DNA of 64,000 nucleotides, from contig NC_092576.1 of the NCBI RefSeq assembly GCF_037975245.1, forward strand, positions 43,345,611-43,409,610, in the 5' to 3' direction. Position 1 is the stretch's first letter, and each line of letters opens with the position of its first letter. Source of the DNA: Apostichopus japonicus (lineage: Eukaryota > Echinodermata > Holothuroidea > Aspidochirotida > Stichopodidae). A model generated the notes under the pieces. That model worked only from the letters and a program-made list of their open reading frames with translations. It was not told the DNA's origin and made no database searches. The position numbers and the translations under genes are program-made. This document shows, one piece after another, positions 1 through 12,209 of the stretch.

Positions 1-360
1 ATTAAAAGATGATATTAAAGCGTTTTACTACAGTTCAATGTGGTGAAAGCTTGGTCTGTTCCTTTTCCGTTAGCTCAAGTTCGGGATAGGTGAATTTTCT
101 AACAAAGTAACAACATGTTACAGAACTTAAGCCGTACAGATTGCACTTGTTTACTGCGAGGTAAACATGTTACAGAAATACAAAAAGTAAGGTGTAAATA
201 GTGGATGTCAAGTTTGAAGCGAGAAATGGGTTCATGGAGTCTACAGTCCAGGGGCCCCGGGGTAATTTCGGGTAGTGCCAGGGAAAAATTGGAGTTTCGA
301 GGCAAATTTTGTATATGGACAGTGCAAAAACCAGGGCAAGGAACAAAAACTGCTTTAATA
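1..360. other. Non-coding left edge
   Basis: No gene is supported here. A weak open frame starts at 205 (+) and runs into the LINE endonuclease region, so the last 150 bases may be a decayed 5' part of that element. A GC-rich patch near 250-265 (CAGGGGCCCCGGGG) stands out from the AT-rich surroundings; a similar CCAGGGGCCC patch occurs inside the hAT element near 41180. Confidence 0.4.
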
Positions 361-411
361 CAAGTTCCTGTAGGTCTTTGTCGCTACTTTGACATTGGTT
401 CCTTCAATCAA

Positions 412-1077
412 CTCACTGGTAAACCTCATGTATTCTCTCTGTTTCATGCAAACAGTCGTAGCCTAAACAAAAACTTCAACTCAATAATTGACTTTCTTTC
501 CCTTCTTAATCATGAGTTCTCAATAATTGGCTTCAGTTAGACGTGCTTAAGTGACCAAATATCACCTTTGTTACAAATAGATCAATATACTTTTATAGAA
601 AGTCACAGGGATAGCAAGAGAGGTGGTGGTGTTGGTCTTTTTATATCGAATAATTATACGTTTGTAAAAAGGACTGACATATCTTTTTTCAATGAGGCGA
701 TAGAAAGCATTTTCATAGAAATAGCAATGAATAAGAATAATATAATCGTTGGAGTAGTCTATAGACCTCCACAGGGTTTGACATCTACATTCAATGAATA
801 TATAAATATTATACTCAATTTAATATCTAGTGAGACCAAACATGGTTATATCATGGAGGATTTTAATATTGATTTACTAAAAAAATGGAACTTCTGACTT
901 GATAAACACTGTGTTTTCAAACAATTTTTTCCCTACAATATCCAAGCCTACTCGAGTAAGTGGAACCGTGGCCTCACTAATTGACAATATATTCACCAAC
1001 AATATTACTGATATCACGCCTGGCATACTACTAACGAATATAAGTACCACTTCCCCGTTTTCATTCAAACTTCAGTA
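412..1077 (+). pseudogene. LINE endonuclease domain, broken
   Basis: Encoded segments resemble the apurinic-like endonuclease of LINEs. They include FHANSRSLNKNF near 441-480, IIGFS followed by a stop where the family has a glutamate (GFSET; TAG at 538-540), GGGVGLFI near 622-645, VVYRPPQG near 754-777, and a DFNIDLL motif near 860-880 in which the glycine of the usual GDFN is replaced by glutamate. A frameshift near 895 moves the last part (NTVFSNNFFPTISKPTR, 905-955) to another frame. On family knowledge this domain nicks target DNA to prime reverse transcription; the stop and the changed residues suggest it is inactive. Confidence 0.85.
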
Positions 1078-1269
1078 GAGCAGAGTAAATTTGATTCTGG
1101 CTACTACAATAGGAACTATTCCGACAAGAACACTACGTATTTTAATAATTTAATACATAATACCGACTGGAATTTAATATATGTTCTATTGAGGACGTGA
1201 ACGTAGCTTATTACAATTTCATTACATCAAAATATTTATGATGAATGCTTTCCATATATTTATATCAGT

Positions 1270-3252
1270 AACTCAAAGCTTCGTAAAAAGCGTCATCCTT
1301 GGATAACGACTGGTATTTTACAATCAATCAAACGTAAAAATAAAGTCTATCGCAAGATGTTGAAAACCCCCAATATGGACAATTCCGACAAGTTTCGTAC
1401 TTACCGTAATAAATTGACCCACATTATTCGTATTTCGAAAACTCGGTATTATTCTGAACAGTTCAATAGTTGCAGTGGCAATTCTAAACGTACTTGGGCA
1501 ATAATTAATGATGTATTACATAATAGAAACAGTAAGTCGTCTATTCCCGACAAGATGAAAGTCGGCAACGGTAAAACCAATGATCCTAAGCAGATTACAA
1601 ACGCATTCAATGATTTCTTTATAAATGTTGGGCCGACCTTAGCGTCAGATATTCATAGTGACACTAATTCAAAGCATTACTTAAGAAATTCAAATCCTTC
1701 AACCCTTTATAAGTCTCCTGCAAATGAGAGTGAAGTATTTAAAGTTGCACTTGCTTGTTTGAAACCAGATAAATCTGCCGGCTTCGATGGCATAAAGCCT
1801 TCAATACTAAGAAAGATGTTACATTACGTCGTTCACCCTCTTACATTATAAATTTATCCTTAGCAACTGGTATTGTCCCAGATCATATAAAAATTGCTTA
1901 AGTTATCCCTGTTCACAAAGAAGGGGATCACGATTTTATAGGTAATAATCGCCCAGGTTCTGTACTAACAGGCTTCTCTAAAACCTTTGAAAGAATAGTT
2001 CATAATCGTATTTATAATTTTATCAGTAAACACGATATTATGTTCAAATTCAATATGGGTATCGGCCAGGACACTCAACCGAACTTGCTTTGACTGAGGC
2101 CTTGGAGGTATTGTATGATGCCATAGATAATAAAAGGATTTCCGTCGGTGTATTCTTGGACTTGTCCAAAGCGTTTGATACAATCGATCACCGTATTTTG
2201 TTTATGAAATTGTCACATTATGGCATAAGAGGCACAGGACTAGACTGGATTAGAAGCTATTTATCAAACAGAAAACAATTTACAAATTGTCTTCATACGG
2301 ATTCTGATTGCATGAATGTTGTTTGTGGGGTTCCACAAGGATCTATATTGGGGCCCTTGCTTTTTATAATATATGTAAATGATATTTGTCATGAGTCAGA
2401 TAATTGTACTATCATATCATTCGCTGATGATACTAATATTTTTTCTCTGGCTTGGATCCTGTGGAAATGAGGGCTAGAATTTGTTATGTGCTTGATGAAT
2501 TTCCTGCTTGGTTTTCAGCTAACAAACTTTCTTTAAATGTAGGTAAGAAAAAATATGTTGTTTTCAATGAAGGTAGGAATATGAATATTCTGTCTGACAT
2601 ACAGATGAATGGTAGTAGTCTAAAAAAGTGTGTTTTACCACTTTTCTAAGGGTAACTATTGATTCTGGTCTGACATGGCGTGATCACATAAATACAATGT
2701 CAACAAATATTTCTCGAGGCGTTGGGATTCTTTCCAAATTGAAGCACTACTTACCAAAACATATTCTTCGTTCTTTAATTTACTTTAATTTATCCTCACC
2801 TTACTTATTGCATTACAGTTTGGTCTGGCACGGCTGCTTATAACATTAAGAAACTTGTTGTACTTCAAAAAAGGACTATTCGACATATATCTTCTGCCGA
2901 CTATAACGATCATACTAGTAAATTATTTGCCTCACTTAAGCTACTGAAATTACCGGACCTTGTGAAAGTTCATCTTGCTACATTCGCTTATCGCTTTATT
3001 AATGGGTATAATCCGCCCACTTGTAAAAATGTATTCACTGTTAATAAGGAAATCCATGATTATAATACAAGACAGGCTGATCACATACATATACTTTTTC
3101 CCCATAGTAACCTGGGTAAACAGAGTATACGTTATCGCGCGAACACTTGCTGGAATTATCTACTTAATCATCATGATCATATACAAAATGATTCTCAGTC
3201 ACCACGTTCCTTTAAACGTCAATTAAGCGAGGTTTACATAAGTGATTATTGA
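1270..3252 (+). pseudogene. LINE reverse transcriptase, broken
   Basis: The linker (1290-1690) has the typical WAIINDVL and NAFNDFFINVGP stretches. The reverse transcriptase follows with KPDKSAGFDGIKPS near 1766-1801, a stop-ridden part at 1851-2090, then LDLSKAFDTIDHRIL near 2157-2200, GVPQGSILGPLLF near 2329-2366, and the catalytic FADD at 2420-2431. After FADD the frame shifts near 2450 and again near 2645. The C-terminal part continues to 3252 with YNTRQADHIH near 3061-3090. At least four frame breaks are visible. The catalytic aspartates of LDLSKAFD and FADD survive, but the polypeptide cannot be made in one piece. Confidence 0.9.
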
Positions 3253-3464
3253 TCCATAATACTTTTTAGAAATCTTAGTTTGTTTATATCGTTAACACTG
3301 ATAACTTAATTATTTTCCTTCTTTAGGGAGTGGCTCTACTCGATAAGCCTCTCAGGTTGTTAGATCACTTCCTTGCTCTTTATACTCAATTTCATATATG
3401 TAAACGTTTGTATGACATATAATGTACCGTATATTGAGAAAAAAATAAATAAATGAAATGAAAT

Positions 3465-4004
<540 letters not shown>

Positions 4005-4061
4005 AAGTGCACATTAGGTGCCCATTGCATATTAAAAAATGCTACCATAGAGGGACAGTAA

Positions 4062-4093
4062 CGTTAGGGGAACATATTCGTGTTCCCCTAATG
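4062..4093. repeat. Hairpin related to the ACTTAGGGCGACA family
   Basis: The left arm CGTTAGGGGAACA and right arm TGTTCCCCTAATG pair at 12 of 13 positions around a 6-base loop. The arm resembles the ACTTAGGGCGACA arm of the hairpins at 17946 and 44761 (TTAGGG, then a purine-rich stretch, then ACA). It probably derives from a related palindromic repeat. Confidence 0.6.
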
Positions 4094-4475
4094 TTTAAGG
4101 GTATGTTCATTCTGTTATGAGGGCTTCGGTGTACAGGTAATTAGTACCCATTGATCGTGGATGCTGCCCTCTACACCCCTTTATTTTGATTGGACGATTA
4201 TACATCTGAATGGATATTTATAGCTTGGCAATTTTTGTAGTAGTATATGTGACCTGTGCAAAATTTAGCTATTAGGGACCCATCAAGATATATCTCGTTT
4301 ATTTTATCGTCCTATCGGTATATGTTTTACTATCGATGCTCTTTTAATGCTGGTAAAACTAACCAATGGAACTGTGACCTTGAAAGTCACAATTTCGATC
4401 CCTATCCCTTTCGGTAATACATATACTGATATCCATGTTCATATTGACGCATTTTCATTTGGTATACACACCTTG

Positions 4476-4483
4476 TGACGTCA
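4476..4483. promoter_or_regulatory. CRE-like site upstream of gene A
   Basis: A perfect palindromic TGACGTCA lies about 170 bp upstream of the proposed ATG of gene A, in a stretch richer in CpG (4440-4680) than its surroundings. On established knowledge this is the full binding site of CREB/ATF bZIP factors. A promoter role is inferred from position only. Confidence 0.4.
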
Positions 4484-4650
4484 TCACCGCGCAATGTCGC
4501 TAAGTGTAATGTAGAGCTCATATGGACGTATGTACAGTGTGGTAAACGTGTTGCCCGTATGGCCGCAAGTGTTCACACTGTATGCAAGCAAGAACGGTAA
4601 ACCTAACTTATGTTCGCGAATCGGCGCGGTATCCATGTTGCACTATCAAA

Positions 4651-4684
4651 ATGAGAGCCGTCGAGATTGACTTTGGACGCCTAG
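4651..4684 (+). CDS. Gene A exon 1 (start codon)
   Basis: ATG AGA GCC GTC GAG ATT GAC TTT... encodes MRAVEIDFGRL and ends with a G before GTAATA (phase 1). The phase matches exon 2 exactly. It is chosen as the start because the region is CpG-richer and a CRE-like site lies upstream. An untranslated upstream exon cannot be excluded. Confidence 0.4.
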
Positions 4685-7600
4685 GTAATACCGTAATACT
4701 TTCTTGCAATTGCTAGATATGCATTCCTTTACCAAATGCTTTATTGACTAGCCTAGGATTAGTAATAGTATAAAGTAGGCTTCAGTTCCCTGTGCAGCTG
4801 GCTGATTACCAATCACAATTTGTGCAAATTATAGCTCCGCTCTCACTTGTCTCACTCAGTGTAAGCCTAACATTAACAAGATCTAGCCTAAGTTACAGGA
4901 ATGTTAGTTTTGCCCTAGATAGGCTAAACTTCATTTTAATTACATGACCTTTGTCCCAAAAACTCTACAAAAACATAAATAGTGATGAATGATGCTTACA
5001 TAGCACCGTTTTTTGATACAAATGATACAGTAAATATACCCTAGGCCTAGGCCTAAGTTAAGCCTTAGCCAACAGTAGCCTATTGCTGAAGACAGGCAAG
5101 GCTGGACAATGCTTAGCCTACATTAGTAAAATGCCTTATTGTCTAGAGCTATTGTGATTTTTTTGCCCACAATTAACTTAAAATACAAAGCCAATTTTCA
5201 ATTCTGCCCAAAAATTTAACTTATAACAGCTAGCCTTAACCAGGGTAGGAATTAATATTTGGCTTTGGGGGACTAGTTTGGATATAGAAAAGTTGAAACG
5301 CCCCCATAATGTATTTAGGAGGTTTTTTTTAAGGTTTAGGGGGGCTCTTTTCCAAAGTTCAATATATGCTGTTTACGGAAATGGTTGTAAGCATTCAACA
5401 GGATAAAGTCAGCACAATTGCCCTATTACTAGTGTTGCAATTTACTGTATAACAAGTTCATTAAAAGTTTGATGGCAAAAATTTGCGAGCATTTAGCAAA
5501 TAATGTCAATCCACCGAATATATGACGAAAACCAATATCCCATCAACTGAAATAGAAAACACAGGTTAACTTCCGCTGGTGACTTTTCCTAAGGCATGTA
5601 TGTTTTTGTGTGTGGAGATAAAATCACATACCTTCCAAACAACTGCCAATTTCCAGCAAATTTAAGTTGTAAACAAAGCTATGCAGTTTTTGTTTTGTTT
5701 TTGCAACTGATGGTTAGGCTACATTTCCCATTGACTTAGTGTGGTTGTTAGGCTAATATTTGGTTAAAGATTGCAAGTTTTAATGGATATTTTTAATTTT
5801 TTTTAAACTTGAGCGAGTAAACAGATGGATAGGTAAGATTACCATGTTGACCTACTTCACCTGTGAAGTTAGGCTACCATGTGGTCTGAGATTTGTGGGG
5901 ATTTTAGGTTATTGGCACTGAAATTGCTTAGTGGAGGCCGTAACCGCAGTAACTATGCGGAGATTGTGCGTGACCCTCCGGCACTGCTTCAAATTTTATG
6001 CGGGATTGTGAGAACTGTTTGCGCGATTCGCGATGCTACTGCAATGCCTAGCTAAAACAAAAGCATGTCACAATTAATTCTACACAGACACCTGATATAA
6101 CGAGGGCGATTTTCATAAGGGCGAATCGCCCTTCGCCCTGCTTATTTCCGACCCTGGCCTTGACATTTCACTTCCATGCTGTGCACGTAGAGGTGGGCAA
6201 ATGTACGCACAAAGTTAGGAGGGGCACATTATTAGAATAATCCAGTAGCATAGTGGGCTTGTTATTGAGGGTTTTAAGGATTAGATCAATGATCCTAATG
6301 AAAGATAATCCACAACAACCATCTGCAAGCATTTTTCATGTTAGACCAAATAGTATTTCATCCAAATATATTGTTCACTGCATACATAATGTGTAGAATT
6401 GGGAGAACTTTGACCTCAAGATGTCTCTTTTCCATCACAAAATTGCCCATGTGCTAGGCCTATACAGATATTCATGATTGACAAATTTAGCATCAGTTTG
6501 CCCAGTTTTATATTGCATTTTTTTTTTCTTTTAATAGATTATACAAACAGTCAAGGCTTATTCATCTTTCATTGTAAATCAAACAAATTCTTTTTAATGG
6601 TATGTACCTGTAAAGGTTCAAGGTTAAGGAGTACATATTTCTGCTTTCTTTAACAGGGTTAGCTAAGCTGGCCTACTGTTCCTGGGGTGGTACTCTGATA
6701 CTCTGAGGCACCTCAATCAAGGTTCCAAGTCAATGATGGGCCTAAGCCTGTTACTATAAACCAAGGATAGTTAGGACACAAGTGCTTATTAACATGCGGG
6801 AGGGGGACGGTTGACCAAAAATTAGGAGTCAGAGCTGTTTCACTGATGAGGTGTTTGTGGTGCAATTTTCAGCAACATTTTGCTTATTTGACCTGTGGCC
6901 TCCTGACCTTTGACCCTTTAGCTAACTTATGACAACATAAAAGTTTTCTGTCTTACGTAGGCTACTTCACATATATGCTATATTGTGAAGTCAAAATTGA
7001 CCCCCACACATACACAGACATTAAACATTTTTTTTATTCCTCCACCCCAGTTGGTACTTGCTAGCCAATGGCATAAGGTTATCATAAGGTATATACCCCA
7101 TTAAGTGCGCACTAGCCCACCAGCTTACAGTTCTATACCACAAGGGATGGAAATTAGGCTACTTGTCTGTTTACAGACCATTGGTTTGTTCAAAAACAGG
7201 TGACCCAATGGAATAAAACATCTCCCTGTCTCTAAATGTATACAAGGATGAGATAATAAAGTTACAACACAAAAAGTGACAAATATTTTAGCTCCTTGTG
7301 AGAGTTTGGTATTAAGGTGGTGATAACTTTATTAAACAGATCATGGAACATACTTCTTTCTAAAATTTTACAGGGCAGGTTGCGAATGAAGACCGAGAAG
7401 AGGCAATGGGTAAGATCAAAAATTATACTTGTAAGAGAAAGGAAACCATTTCATTGTGTTTTGGGTAAAAGCTTTGTCAATTGAATGATGGAAACAAAAG
7501 GACCCAGTAATGGCGCAATTGAAAAACTTCATGTAAGAAATTTTAGAGGCTCAGCCGTAAGTGTTTGTTTTGTGGATATACTATTTGGTGTCCTTAATAG

Positions 7601-10600
7601 CTAGGTATGTAAGGAAGTGCAATCACACAACTTTTCATGTGGATTTTGCGATTATTCCTCCATATTTTCCTCTGGGCACATGCATGCAATGGTAGACAAC
7701 CTTCACTGAAACGTATTCCACATGGAAAACAACCCCAGCGAAGTTGTAACCACCTAAAATATTATAAGTGTTTGGATGCACCATTGACCACCATAGAGTG
7801 GAGGACTGGTAGTCCTGGCGGAGGGGTGAGGGGTGATGGTTCGAATATCCTATCTAAGCCTTAGTTTCTTTGTATACTTCAAATTTCACAGAAGTTTCAC
7901 CCAGCCAGTCAGTACTATATGGTGACTCATGTATTAATGCTTTTAGTTAATTTCTTGCTGTGTCCAGCAGAACAGGAGGCTGATGTTCAACAGAGAAAAC
8001 AAAGAGCAAGAGGAGAATCCCCATCCATGACCAACAAGTCACCTGTATGTAAGTATAACAGTTTATTATACTGGATATGTAGGGGCACCAAGAATTATGG
8101 GAAGAGGGATAAATGGCAAGAATAATGTCGAAAAATATAAAATGTTATTGGATTAATCTTCAGCAAATTGAGAATTAAGTGAGACTTAAATGAGGGAAGT
8201 CAATCAGCTCCTTTACATTTTGCAGACTAGATCATTGCCTAATAAATAAAGTGATGTTATTGAAGTTTGCTATCAAGTCAGTTTAAACATAACATAACTG
8301 ATTTTGTCGGAAAAAATAGATATTAGAGGGACACAGAAAAAAGTTATTAATCTTAACTGAGACAATTACCTGCACTGACCTATAATATACTGAAGTAGAA
8401 CATGGTAGAACTAGATGTACTAATGTAATAACTGGTAAGGCTTATATTCCTCTAGCTATGCTGTAGATTTTGAACGCTACATAAGTAATGTTCCATGTGA
8501 GAAACAGTTATCAGCTTGACATTGTATTAAAACTTTTGTATTTTGTATCTGCTTTAGCTGTTCATTACTCTCAAGACTCAAACATCTGCATTATATCCTT
8601 TATGAAATACATTTCCTACCTCGAAACAAAGAACTACAGAACTGTAGTAAACTTACCAGACCCTATAATAAAATACCTATGCTACATCATTGACCTACTC
8701 GATATCAAAAGAGGTATTAGTTAACAGTAACAACTGGCTGTTTGTCATGCAGTCTTAACAAAACTATAAATCAGCAATCAAATTGAAGAATATAGAGTGT
8801 AACTTAATAACTAATAAATATACCCCAAATATTTATTTCTTGTACAGAAGGACTCTCATATGCATGTGGCATACAAGTCAGAACTATGTTTTCCCTAATT
8901 CCAGTTCCTTTTCTTCTCAGGCAAATGTAATTGCATTCCAAATGAATTATACTGGCAGTCTTAATCTCTCTGACACATGCAATGGTTAACAACGTTTACA
9001 CAGTAACAGAAGGAAGATAACTTTGCAGACTTTGTGACCCCATAATGCTTGTGTTTTGTAAATTTGGTTGGATGGATCATTCAATTGATATGAATTATCA
9101 TTATGAGAGCAATTGGGCAACTAAATTTAATAAGCTACAGTAATGTACTGTAATTTTACATGTAATTGCTAGTTGAGTCAAGGGATGGATATAATTTGGT
9201 GCCATCAGTTCTAGTTATTTCCTGGTGTCTGTTATCATTTGGTTGAATATGATAAAGTAGTTGCATGTTTTAGGAGAGATGAAAAATCTGTGACATTTGC
9301 TTCAAGATGACTATGCAGCTACTGGAATTATCAATTAGTCTTGAAGCATAGACATTTTAAAGGCATTAAACACTCGCCCCAAACCGCGTGCGGCCATCTG
9401 GAAAAGTTAACTTTCTGTTGCTTGTAAGTGACCTTTTGTTCGTGTGACTACAAAATGCAGACAGTACAGTAATGAAATGCGATCCCTTGTTATCTTTAGC
9501 TGGACCTGAGATGTCCATCGCTGTATTGGTTTTTACACTGTGCTGTGGGTATTGACCGCAGCATGAACTGACTGTACACTAGTGTCTAAATACCGATGGT
9601 AGCAAGCTGTGTGTGTGTATTTTCTGGGATCGATGGTGATGTCTAACACTTCTGTTACACTTCATTCGAAACTAGGTCAGATTACCGGCATTAGACTTTC
9701 TTTTTGAGCGAGTCTTGACACCCTTAAACTAACAACATGCTGTCATTATCTTATTTGTATTGATTTGTGTATCATCATCAAACTCAATTGCTTTAACGGT
9801 CTTCATTTAATTTCTTGCTGTGTCCAGCAGTGCGGAGGGCTGATTTACAACAGAGAAGAAAAAGAGCAAGAGGAGAATCCCGATCCATGACCAACAAGTC
9901 ACCTGTATGTAAGTATGACAGTGTGCGAAGATCTTTATGACGGAATGTCAAAAAGTGTGTTTACAAAATGTTACAAAATCTTTAAGAGTAACAAGTTTAG
10001 GAAAATAAAGGGACTAGGATAATGGGAGGCTCAATTTTTCACACTTTCACTAGGGAGAGGTTTTTGTTTGCATCATGTTAACATGATTGCCTTGTAACTA
10101 TCAAATTTGATTCAAGTTTTTTCATCGGCTGTTATGTCGTATTCTTCACTGAGCATGTCAATTTGGCCTGCATTCAGGCAAAAGGAATATACCAATCACT
10201 GCAGTATTGGAATGGTGCAAAAATGCTGATCAAATAAGAATTAATATTTACTTTCTTCACAATACAACTTGATCGCCCTTGTGCGTGGGATCAGATCCTC
10301 CTTGCATACTCACAAGGATCGGCAGGAAGCAGCTAGGGTAAACTGATTTCAGTAGACAGGACACACTTGGTTATATATGCTCCATTAGTTTACTTTTGGG
10401 CAAGAATTAATCAGTTGCAGTTAAAGGTGGCAATTGCTCTTATTGTGCTATGAAAATCTGTTTAAAACAATAATATTGTTTATGCTTTAGTTTTTTTAGT
10501 TTTTATTTTGGGTAAATGCAATAATCAAATCATGTGGAAATCTGGCAAATGAGTCAAAGCAAGGAAGGACAGCTATTTTGAAAGAAACACCATTAGATGA

Positions 10601-12020
10601 GCTCCTTTGGCATGCAAACAGCTGGAGTTTATTTGAAAAAAAAAGTAAAGTCAAGAAAAGTGTACAATTCTTTGTGGGAATCAACTCAACCAAGGAAATG
10701 TTTGCAGAAGTGCTCCCATAATAAAGAAGATGTTTTTATGCTTTGTCTACACAGATGACTTTAGGCCTTGCTTGTATAAATATTACTTGAGCATCATGAT
10801 GCACCTTAGTAAGAAAGCAGACTAAATTTAGTTGGCTCTTTTTTCTGGATTTGAAATGACAGAGTAAAGTTTTATTTAAGGACTGGAGACACTCTTCCAG
10901 TACCTTGTTTTAAGCAATTCGTATGTGATGAAAGGAAGGTTGTTATTACTGGTGCACCTTTATATAAGGAAGAAAAGGTTGAATCCTATTAACAAGTTAT
11001 ACAACTTCACATACCCTGACCAGAATAAGGTACATGTGGAGGATTCCCAAGTTTCCCAATTGCCTCTACAGCTAGCTGCTGCAGCAATCATTTCCAACAC
11101 CAGACAAATTGGGTATTAGATGTTTATTGTACACATATGTTCAGACATTATGACTGCAATAGTTTCAAATCTGCTGAATATTAATGAGCATTCGCAAGAC
11201 AACACTTCCTCTGGTTGCTTTACCTAGTGTTGTATGCCATGGTGTATAACTGTATCATCAAACATGATTTCATATATAGTTCTTTCTAATTTTTGAAGTC
11301 ATGTTCCAGCTCAATTAACATGGATTTCACTTTTTATTTTCCTCATTTGTTTCAGGTAGGAAATACATTAAATGGAGTGAAAGTGCTTCAAAGTGTGTGG
11401 TGGAAAATTTTGAATGTTACACCAAAGGACTGGCAGAAAAGAAGCTCCCAAGTAAGTATGCATGCCTAAGTTAAGGCCTGATTAAATTATATAATACATG
11501 TTTGCTTTATCTCATGAATATTAATGAGATCAAAACACTTAATGTTAATATCTTTAAATTGGGAAATCAGGCAACTGTAAGGTGTAATTTCTTCAAACAT
11601 ATTCCAATTGCAAAAGTACAGCTACCAAATGTTGGAGGTTCTTCAAACTTTGTTATGTTGACATTGGCAGATATTTGGAAACCTGCTGATATGTGCTGTA
11701 CAACTGATATCAAGCATGAGGGACAAGTCTTAGCATTATTTGCAAACACAAATTTTGCTCTTGTTTCCATAGAGCTTTTTGAAAAATTTCCTATGAAACT
11801 AATCAGTGAACATCAGCAAGGAACTGTGTTTTCATTCTGGTTGTGTTCCTATCAAAAAGTACCACTGGAGTTACCTTTCATGATCCTGACCCTCATAAAA
11901 TTTTATAAGCAAAAAAAATCATTTCTAATTCGTAGAGTTATTTTTTTTCCCCAACTAGGTCGCAATGAGATTGAAGATTTTCTGGAGGAAGGAGCAATAG
12001 ACCATATGTTTGATTGGTAG
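4651..12020 (+). CDS. Gene A: small five-exon gene of unknown function (model from splice sites)
   Basis: I assembled this gene from exon-like segments that join without breaking the frame: 4651-4684, 7374-7409, 7968-8048 (or its duplicate 9828-9908), 11356-11451 and 11959-12020. Every intron is phase 1, and every border is AG at the acceptor and GTAAG/GTAAT at the donor. The joined frame is 102 residues, or 129 if both third exons are used. The protein starts MRAVEIDFGRL, then is charged and basic (QQRKQRARGE). It ends with RKYIKWSESASKCVVENF and a C-terminal NEIEDFLEEGAIDHMFDW. The last two segments resemble the W-x-E...V...F...KLP...EI-x-DFL module known from predicted multi-exon animal proteins, some of them SET8/KMT5A-like; the molecular role of that module is not known to me. 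A polyadenylation signal follows at 12147. The model has no transcript support here. Confidence 0.5.
4685..7373. other. Gene A intron 1 (inferred), non-coding
   Basis: Many short TAGGCCTA-type words occur at 4840-5120. A perfect 17-base palindrome, AAGGGCGAATCGCCCTT, lies at 6117-6133 beside more GGGCGA/TCGCCC words, which suggests the remains of a DNA transposon. No coding exon was recognised. Confidence 0.4.
7374..7409 (+). CDS. Gene A exon 2 (36 nt)
   Basis: Bounded by TTTTACAG before and GTAAGATC after. It encodes QVANEDREEAM with split codons at both ends (phase 1 to phase 1), so it can be skipped or added without changing frame. Confidence 0.5.
7968..8048 (+). CDS. Gene A exon 3a (81 nt), first of a duplicated pair
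   Basis: The acceptor is TGTGTCCAG and the donor GTAAGTAT. It encodes EQEADVQQRKQRARGES followed by PSMTNKSPV, a charged basic segment. It is symmetric in phase 1. A second version lies at 9828-9908. The similarity continues about 20 bases into each flanking intron (TTTCTTGCTGTGTCCAG before, GTAAGTAT after), so a whole genomic segment was copied. Confidence 0.6.
8049..9827. other. Intron between the duplicated exons, non-coding
   Basis: AT-rich sequence with short open frames (for example 8488-8724) that have no splice or family support. Nothing else was recognised. Confidence 0.45.
9828..9908 (+). CDS. Gene A exon 3b (81 nt), duplicate of exon 3a
   Basis: It has the same acceptor, donor, length and phase as exon 3a. 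It encodes VRRADLQQRRKRARGES then RSMTNKSPV, so most differences from 3a are conservative basic changes and the frame is intact. Both exons are phase 1-1 and can be used alternatively or together. Retention of the open frame and splice sites in both copies suggests that both were or are functional. Confidence 0.6.
9909..11355. other. Gene A intron before exon 4, non-coding
   Basis: AT-rich sequence. Short frames at 10496-10693 (-) and 10925-11119 (+) show no recognisable family. It ends in a pyrimidine-rich acceptor TTTGTTTCAG at 11355. Confidence 0.45.
11356..11451 (+). CDS. Gene A exon 4 (RKYIKW module, 96 nt)
   Basis: The acceptor is TTTCAG and the donor AGTAAGTATG. It encodes RKYIKWSESASKCVVENF then ECYTKGLAEKKLP. 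It is phase 1-1. The W-(S/T)-x-E...V...F spacing followed by KLP resembles the Myb-like W/E module in many unnamed multi-exon animal proteins. Gene B has a partner exon at 31597-31669 that begins RKYTIW. Confidence 0.6.
11959..12020 (+). CDS. Gene A terminal exon (NEIEDFL)
   Basis: The acceptor is CCCAACTAG. It encodes RNEIEDFLEEGAIDHMFDW and stops with TAG at 12018-12020. The frame beyond the stop reads TVRTTIFNE, which resembles the usual continuation of this module, so the TAG may be a recent nonsense change. A large open frame that also covers this stretch (11502-12020) starts inside the intron and is probably not the real exon. Confidence 0.55.
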
Positions 12021-12146
12021 ACCGTCAGAACAACAATTTTCAACGAGCCGATCAACATAGATTTAGGGAAAGGGCGAGATCAGTAGAGATGAAGATGTTA
12101 TAGATTAAGTGTGTTCTAATTTTACTGTGTTGACTGTAATGGATAT

Positions 12147-12152
12147 AATAAA
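12147..12152 (+). terminator. Polyadenylation signal of gene A
   Basis: AATAAA lies 127 bases after the stop codon of the terminal exon, a normal distance for an animal 3' end. Confidence 0.5.
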
Positions 12153-12187
12153 CACTGACAAGGGACGTAGCAAAGGCCTGATGATTA

Positions 12188-12202
12188 GGGGGGGGGGGGG
12201 GG
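12188..12202. repeat. Poly-G run
   Basis: A run of about 15 G after GGACGTAGCAAAGG. The GCGTAGC-type word followed by a G-run resembles the end of some non-autonomous DNA transposons. No partner end was found. Confidence 0.4.
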
Positions 12203-12209
12203 CTACTCA

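Larger units (their letters stand above)
361..3464 (+). mobile_element. Broken non-LTR retrotransposon (jockey/CR1/L2-like LINE)
   Basis: This is a nearly full second-ORF LINE body: an endonuclease region, a linker, a reverse transcriptase, a C-terminal region, and a short 3' UTR ending in A-rich simple repeats (AAATAAATAAATGAAATGAAAT, 3440-3464). The coding frame is interrupted many times by stops and frameshifts, so the copy cannot be mobile. The TGAAA-type tail and the protein style fit the jockey/CR1/L2 group; I cannot name the clade more exactly. The 5' end is unclear and I found no convincing target-site duplication. A related 3' end lies alone at 34161-34300, so the family has other truncated copies. 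Confidence 0.9.

Noticed and set aside
11502-12020. A 172-residue protein as the real gene A product
   Set aside because: Most of the frame lies in the intron, has no family resemblance, and contains the acceptor of the terminal exon. The spliced model explains the coding part better.
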